DNA from: Pomphorhynchus laevis | Taxonomy: Eukaryota > Acanthocephala > Palaeacanthocephala > Echinorhynchida > Pomphorhynchidae | Assembly: GCA_012934845.2 (NCBI GenBank) | Contig: WNNJ02003144.1 | Span: 109,535-173,534 of the forward strand | Direction: 5' to 3' | Length of the DNA stretch: 64,000 bases | In this document: positions 56,879-64,000 of the stretch, piece by piece | Layout of the letters: every line of letters begins with the position of its first letter | Numbering within the stretch: the first letter of the stretch is position 1 | Translations under genes and position numbers: made by a program | The notes under the pieces: generated by a model | What the model saw: only the letters and a program-made list of their open reading frames with translations | Told to the model about the DNA's origin: nothing | Database searches by the model: none

Positions 56879-58804
56879 AAATATTTACAATTTACTAATT
56901 ACTAAAATGAAATTTTACGAATCATGGAATTTAAAAGAATTTATCATAGAATTTAAAATTATAAGTAGTAATGTAATTTTAAATTTCTAATTTACTAATT
57001 ACTTAAATTAAATTTCACGAATAGGGAAATTTGAAAGATTCATGTTACAATTTTTTAGTTTATAACAAGTTTTTAAATTTCTAAAATAAAATTAATAATT
57101 TACATATGATTTAATAATAATTAAATGATTTATAATAATTTGATTTATGATTTCATTTGACATATGATTTATAATAATTTATATATGAATCTACGATTCA
57201 AACCACAAGTTATCATTCGAAGATAGAAATTTTCTAAATAAAATAAAAATTAAAAGTTATACGATAAATTAATGGAATATCAAAAATTACTAATTAGCAA
57301 ATGCTTTGTAAGCGGATATTACTTTTAAATGTAATCGATACATTGGTGATTGTAAACAAAATTTTTTTTATCGTTTTGCACAAATGTGTAGTACCTAATG
57401 ATCATCGAAAATGCGACTAAATTAAAATCAATTGCTTGGCCAATTATTTAAAAAATGGTTTAATGATGCCAGCACTAACGAGCCAAGCTGATTTCAATCA
57501 GCATAGAATTTTTTAATTAAAAATATTGTGTAAATTTTTTTAATAAAAACATGTTAAAATTGTTATATTTGAAATTAAAGATTTGCATGTTAAACGATTA
57601 TTTTCTTTTTATTTATCGATAATAATTTATTTATTTGTTTATTCCAAAAATGTGATCTAATTGTAATCAAAATATTGATCTAATTTTGAAGAAATCATCT
57701 ACTCAGTAGTTTACATTTTTTCTTAATAACAATTTCAAAATAATCTGTATGAAATTAAATATAATTAAATTATATATTATAGTTACGAATTCGAATCCTT
57801 GAATTGTAATGGTACCTTCTGGTTTATGTTAATTTGATTGAATTGAAAAAAAAACAAATAAAATTGAATTTCTTTTCAATATTTTGATAGACAAATCTGC
57901 AATCATCCGAAATATTTAAAAATATCTCTTGTCAGGACATATTTGTTCTGTTGAAAATAAATTCAATTTTCATTTGTCATGCACAAATGTTCTTCTCGCT
58001 TATTTAATAAAATACAAGCAATCCCAATGGTGATTATCGCATTTTTGTGATAACAAAAAAATGTTTAACAAAAAAATTTCATTAAAAAAATTAAACAATT
58101 TTTATGCTTTCAATCCATTAATCATCGCCTATACAACTAGATTTGCCAAGGAAAGTGATTAGCTACGAGTGTTTAAATACCTAGTTATGTAAATTCCTAT
58201 CTGTTATCAACTAGAAAATATACAATTACCACTTTCTATGCTGAATTGCCATTCTTGTTATCAACTAGAGAATATATCCTAACATGGTTTTAAATCTATA
58301 AAAAATATATAGATATTTTATTTTTCTAATAAAAATATTAGAAAAATGCGATATAAGATCAATTTAACATTGAATTAAGACGAAAATTCTGTTCAACCAT
58401 TTTACTGAATCTTACACGATATCAAATATGAATATGTTTAGATTCAAATAGAATATGTGAATAATAGTAAATTATGATGCATTAAAATGTAATAATTCAT
58501 TTTATTAAATGAATAATTAGTTAAATTAGTTAAATTCTAATATAAATATTTACATTCAATCTAAGTTTTATTGTGCTTGATTGTCTGTTAAAATGGGTGA
58601 ATGAAAAAGTTGTAAATGGGTAAATAGAATTCTTAGATTAATTTATCATTTTGACTTATCGTAACTATTTTATTGTATTCTGAAAAATATTACAGTTTAA
58701 ACTTGAATATTATATTATTTATAATATTTAATATTATAATATTTAATATTATAATATTAGTCAATGCAATATTATATTCTTTATTATAATATATTCAAAC
58801 ATAC
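56879..58804. other. AT-rich intron DNA of the endophilin gene
   Basis: No repeat family or exon is recognised. Confidence 0.55.
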
Positions 58805-58942
58805 CTAGTGTACTACCAACGCGACACGAATAGAATTTAAAAGTATTAGCTAATTCGTATTCTGGATGAGGGTATGTTGAGATATTGTGGTTATTTACCA
58901 GTTTTCGCAAAGCATTACTTGCATCAACTTTGATCCTTGAAG
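58805..58942 (-). CDS. SH3GL: Endophilin-A, BAR exon a (first exon found)
   Basis: This entry describes the whole gene. Minus-strand exons at 58,805-58,942, 56,416-56,552, 56,300-56,366, 56,066-56,234, 55,146-55,305, 50,897-51,209, 45,811-46,177 and 36,811-36,874 have matching phases at every junction. Together they read as an N-BAR domain, a linker and a C-terminal SH3 domain, the layout of endophilin-A. Endophilins bend membranes in clathrin-mediated endocytosis, and the SH3 domain recruits dynamin and synaptojanin. This exon reads ASRIKVDASNALRKLV...YPHPEYELANTFKF and aligns with the vertebrate ASRAKLSMINTMSKIRG...YPQAEALLAEAMLKF segment. Acceptor aaaatttag, donor gtatgt. The upstream exon(s), with helix 0 and about 60 residues, were not found. 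The protein is very divergent from vertebrate endophilin. Confidence 0.8.
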
Positions 58943-61900
58943 CTAAATTTTAATGAACTGAAAAAATTAATTGTCTAAGCAGAATGCTTAAAGAGACAGC
59001 ATCTTTTATTAAAATGTTCTTTAATGATTTTTAGATCTGAATTATTAGAAATAAAAATTATTACCGTTAGTAATATGGAAAGTTTGTAATCATCTAGTTC
59101 GCCAGAGCAAGTAAAATAGTATAGTGGATTGTTTAGATTGCGAATTTTTTGTTTATCGATTTCTAATAATTTAATTAAAATATTTAATTTAATTAAACCA
59201 TTGATTAATTAGTTTTAATTATTAATTGTTTAGTAATCTTTTTATTAAAGATTAATAGAAAATAAATATTTTAAATTAATAGAAAAAACTTATAACTTTG
59301 TTTACGTGTTATCAGTATCCAAATGTAAACGTGACACTTTAAGCAAATCTTTATAATAAGATTTAACGATGGTTCTGTAATTTAAAAAAATCTTTATTTA
59401 TTTATTTGTTTTTTAGTATGAGCTAGTTTTTAAAAAAAAGCTTTTAAAGTAAATTCCTAATAAAAGAGTTTTATGTTTTGTAATTTGCGCAAAAATTATA
59501 CAATTGATCGATAAAATCTTGATTATGCACGTTGTTCTCAACATATTATTGTGTATGCTCAGAAGTTATTCAAGTTGAACTAAACATTCAAGCGTGACAC
59601 TATTTTTATAATTTTACGCTAGTGAAATAATGGGAAATAAGTTTAATTAATTATTATTTCATAATCTTTAGTGTTTAATGTTATTTCATAATCTTTAGTT
59701 AATTAAACACATTTTGTTAAAAATGTTTTGTACAATTATATTAATAAATATTATAAATATTTACAAATATTATTATTCAAATATACATGTTATTCGAATC
59801 CAAACGTAGAACCTGTGCGTAATTTGTAATATTAAAAACTAATATTTTAATAAATTAATAAATATTTTAGGATTCTTTCGTATCAAATTACATTTGCTTA
59901 CAAATTGTTTAATTTTAAAAAAATTATATTATGTTCGAGAACTAGGCAGTACTGGGCCCAACAAAATAAAGATGATAGTCGTTTATAAAACAGAACCAAG
60001 AGTGCATTTTTATGATAAGTGCATGAAATTTAATTTAATCTCCTCAAAAGATATGATCAAACTGGGCACCGAAGTAAATACAATATTTTGTAATTTATAC
60101 ATATTATCCTTTACATAATAAAGTGCATCAAGAGTCTCAATTGCTGATCTAACTAGCATGAATTGCAAAAATAAAACATTAACAAAAATATAATGCGAAT
60201 ATTTACAGAAAATTGCAGAATTTTGTACAAGATACTATTTTCAAAGTAATAAATTTGCATTTTTTCAATTTATTTTCAAATCACAAATTTGTTTTATAAA
60301 TTGTTAATTTAAAAGAATTAATAAAATTTAAACCTTCATGGTTGTTCAATGGAATAAAATATTTGAGTATTTCGTTACTTACTCTAAGTTACTAGTCATT
60401 AATTAACCATTTATTTAATATCAAATACGTACAGCCTGTTTGAAAATTTATTATTTATTTTGGACAATTGTTTATGTTGTATAATCGAAATATGATCAAA
60501 CAAATTTTTTAATAGTTAATTATTTATATGGTATTAATATATTATATTTATATAATATATTAATATTATTTTAATATTAATATATTAATATTTATATTTA
60601 TATAGTATATTTATATTTATAGTATTTTGATTGGAGAAGCATCTAAGTATAAATATACTCACGTTGGTGCAAAAGAACGAATATATTAAAATAACAATAT
60701 CCGAATGGCCAAATTTAATATTCATCTTTATAAATATTTGTTCTATGTTACTAAATCTTACCATAATCCGGTCTTGTAATTTTAATGATTTTAGATTCCA
60801 CATTATTAAGAAAGTTTATTGTCGAGTCGACTTGCTAGAAAACATTGTTACAATAAAATGAAATTTAAATTTATTAAATTTAATTTTATTATGTTTTTAA
60901 CTAAAACATCTAGCATATTTCAACTTTTAAAATATAATTTTATTATGAAAAACTGTATTCTTCAAGGTTTTAAAACGCAATCGTTTTCTCGTGATTTCAT
61001 CAATCAGAATTTTATCACAAGGTCTACTGCTTTCATGTGAATTGAGGAAATACTAATTTCTTTCAATTCAATAATCGAAAAAATATTGATAATTTTGAAT
61101 GTTAACCAAATAAAGCAGAATAAAATAATACTATCAATGATTTGAATATGAATGATATTCGAAATTTTAATTTTCGACCTTGAAATATTTAGAATATTAT
61201 ATTCTAAATATTTTTATTATTATTTATTCACATATATTTAGCATTAGATACTCACAAAAGCATTTAAACAGTCAATAAGATGTTTGGCCACGATTTACAA
61301 AAAATTTTCTGATATAGTCACCACTAATTTCTAAATAACTTACCACATCTTAACCCGTCGCTGTTGGAGCTCACTGTTGAGGATGTTCAATTGAATCAGC
61401 AAAGCGAGGAAAGTCAACAAAGGACAAAGTTTTTCTTATACTTTTTCTATATTTTCTACAACAAATCATGATTTATATATCTACAACAAACTTTATAACG
61501 ATTGTCGATATTTTTACTATTAAATCGCTTATTGCAACTCAGAAGGATAACCCATTTATCATGTGATTCTTGTAATGTTCCGTTAAGAGATGGTATAATA
61601 TTTTTCTTACCAATGGCACGTGGTCGCAAAAGAAACAACCCGTTAATTCAATCTCTTGATTGTAAGGAATGTAAAGAATGCTTCAGCAGTGACTTCATAA
61701 AATTTTTTTTTATAATTGTTTATTTTTTAATTATTTATAATTATCGTAACTACTTCATTGCATTCTAAAAAGGATTTAAGTTTAAACAATACAATATTAA
61801 TATATAATATTACATTATATATTACATTTAGTCAATGCAATATTCGTTATGATAAAATATATAAATTATAACATTATTTCCAAATAATAATATTACTTTA

Positions 61901-62379
61901 TTTAGTGATGATGGTCAAGACATTGGAAAGCTTGAAATTAACGAGACAAATTGTAAATAAGGTTCTCATTAATTTTATATTGATTTAAAATAATTTAAAA
62001 TTTTTTGAATATAAATCATTACTTATTAAATCTAAACAGCAAAGCGAGGAAAGCCAATTCGTATTTTGCTATATTTTGCTAATCTACATGGCACGACAAA
62101 TCAAAGCAATCAGGAATATATTCAACACTTTACAAGTGCGCCAAAATATAATGTAGCCTTACGTTTTCGGTATTTCAATTGAAAGTAATAATCGTTGATT
62201 ATAAAATGTTGCTTATAAGTCGTATATTGCCCAATTTAACTATGTTCTTCAGTGACCATTCACTGGTATCTTTAAGCAATTATTTGTCAATAATTGTATA
62301 ATTGAAGATATCATTGATCGTTCAATGCAAGATGAAACAATGATATACTCTCACATTTCTCCCTTTAGAGCTTTTAAGC
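58943..62379. other. AT-rich DNA; expected upstream endophilin exons not located
   Basis: Donor-like sites on the minus strand near 60,656, 61,255 and 61,333 were tested. Their phases or readings do not give the endophilin N-terminus. The phrase cagcaaagcgaggaaag occurs twice (61,399 and 62,038). The 88-codon ORF 61,502-61,768 (+) has Cys pairs (CDSC, CKECKEC) but no known family. Confidence 0.45.
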
Positions 62380-62500
62380 TGCTTACACCTCACAAATTCG
62401 ATATCACCAGTTTGCAATATTATTTATATAATTATTATTTATTTTTGATTTTTAGTATAAAATACGTAGACACAGTTATCTGATCTGAGCCATCCCCCCT
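62380..62500 (+). repeat. Penelope tail repeat, 3' fragment
   Basis: Ends aaaatacgtagacacagtta then tctgatctga, the terminal block of the tail repeat. Confidence 0.65.
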
Positions 62501-64000
62501 TGTTTAACTTTTCCCGACTGATGCACATGTAACTATGGACAACAGCAAAAATAAAACCAATTACACTATTTTTCAATATATCTACTCAATTTACTTTATC
62601 TTTTTTAATTTAGTAAGGGTAACGGGCTTTAAATATAAGCAAACTTTTTGTAAATATCAGGCAATTTTTCTTTTGTCATTTTAGACGAAAATGCTATGTA
62701 TTACGTCATTTTTATTAGAACAATTTTATTACGCTTACAGATTCAATTCTTAAATTAATAATTAATTAATTAATTAATTTAAACCATAATTTTAAATTTA
62801 AAATTATCATAATTTTAAACCATTTTTGTACAAATATTAATTGATATTTGTACAAAATATCAATATTAATATTTGTAATTGATATTACAAATATTAATAA
62901 ATATTTGTACAAATATTTTGTACAATTTTTATACAAAAATTGTATTTGCGAGCAAACCTTACAAGGTTTTCACAATTTTTATTTATGGTTTTACATCACT
63001 TTATGTGGCTACATAATTTGTATTATAAATTTAAAATATATATAAATTTAAATGAATTTTGCTAGAATTACAGCAAATTTTTACCACATTACAATAAAAT
63101 TATTACTGTAATAACATTATGCTTTAAGCCAAACTGGCATTAGGTCCGTCTCCGTAAAGTAATCAATGAAGCATATCAATAACGGAAATTAAGATAAGAT
63201 TAAGCATCTAATAATTCTGGAGTTACCACTAAATTTATTAAAAATTTATTGATGGAATGTAAGTGTTGGAATATTATGACGATTGGAGTTGTGAAACGAC
63301 ATGATTTCACCGTTGACAAAACTGTCGTTAAGTTTATAATTGAATAACATCAGAATTTGATGTGCAAATAGAGTCCAATTCTCTAAAATATTAAAAGGCG
63401 AAAACATAAGATGTTCAGTAGATTGTTCTATTAGAGCGCATTATTTGTCATAAATAATTAAAAAATAAAAAGTAATTAGTAATTAACTTACTAATTCTAT
63501 TATTAAAAATTATGTAATTAAATATAAAGCTAAAATGTCAAGAGAAAGAACAAGTTGATATTTAAATAGTTAACAAAATGACTAAATTTAAAATAAAAAC
63601 TCTTTCTATTGAATTTTTAAATTTAAGATGTTGTCAAAATATTATTTAATTACAACCTAGCCTTAGTTAATATCCTTAGTTAATTTTTATAACTCATTTT
63701 ATTTATGAACCGATTAATTTTAATATTTAAAAAGATAATGATTTGAGATCATCAGGAGATACTCGAGTATTTTAATATTCTCGTGTATTATTACATCGTG
63801 AAGTCTAGTGTAATAATAGTTTGAATGATAGGATTTTAATAATTTTTATTAATTATTCAATAATTATTATACTTGATTTATAATTTGTAGAATATTTACA
63901 CTTTTTCTCATGTAAGTTTCCCTGAAATACTTTCTATTACTGATTTTAGACACTTAGTCGTCCGATAAAAAATCATCCTACAATGGCAATTGATGATAAC
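62501..64000. other. AT-rich DNA, no gene recognised
   Basis: 62,750-62,960 is built of short palindromic aatatttgtacaaatatt-like blocks. A 49-codon minus frame at 63,240-63,390 (ENWTLFAHQILMLFNYKLND) follows an acceptor-like attttag and may be an exon of an unknown gene. Confidence 0.4.

Noticed and set aside
61333-61420. A candidate upstream endophilin exon ending in a good donor
   Set aside because: The readable frame (LNILNSELQQRRVKM) ends in a phase that does not fit the exon at 58,942, and it does not resemble the endophilin N-terminus.

Overview
The window is nuclear DNA of a multicellular animal, most likely an invertebrate with an AT-rich, transposon-rich genome. Split host genes with matching intron phases, CR1-, RTE- and jockey-like LINEs, a Penelope-like element and a tRNA-derived SINE support this. 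The LINE and Penelope mix would fit a flatworm, but the sequence does not fix the phylum. There are no bacterial operons, CRISPR arrays or rRNA genes.

Host genes. (1) A divergent endophilin-A (SH3GL) gene lies on the minus strand from at least 58,942 down to 36,811. Eight exons were traced by reading splice sites and phases: five carry the N-BAR domain, one a linker, and two the halves of the SH3 domain. The first exon(s) were not found. (2) An intron-less TMEM199/Vma12-like V-ATPase assembly factor lies at 32,995-33,561 (+). (3) An unrecognised Ser/Asn-rich coding exon lies at 13,212-14,605 (+). (4) A possible 80-residue single-pass membrane protein lies at 8,452-8,694 (+).

Mobile DNA. A decayed LINE occupies 1-1,870. 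Truncated CR1-type pieces lie at 6.2-7.5 kb, and a nearly complete CR1/L2-type LINE with an RRM-like ORF1 at 23.0-26.9 kb (+). A nearly complete RTE-type LINE lies at 15.1-18.6 kb (-). Jockey-like LINE pieces lie at 11.9, 28.4-29.0 and 41.8-45.2 kb, the last a head-to-head pair, and another LINE at 29.0-30.8 kb. A broken Penelope-like element lies at 31.2-32.3 kb, and its roughly 330-bp 3' tail repeat recurs at a dozen places in both orientations. Two broken copies of a reverse-transcriptase-element C-terminal domain lie at 20.2-21.3 and 35.2-35.7 kb.

Structured repeats. A 4.67-kb array of a 15-bp unit (37,099-41,771) lies inside the last endophilin intron, which splits the SH3 domain. Several inverted-repeat elements (30.9-31.1, 49.7-50.4 and 55.8-56.0 kb) carry facing hammerhead-ribozyme-like cores (CTGAAGA, stem-loop, GAAA). 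Similar motifs occur at 9.15 and 48.4-49.0 kb. Perfect or near-perfect palindromes occur at 9.0, 9.3, 21.5, 22.9, 28.2, 33.6 and 49.4 kb. The rest is AT-rich DNA in which I recognise nothing.
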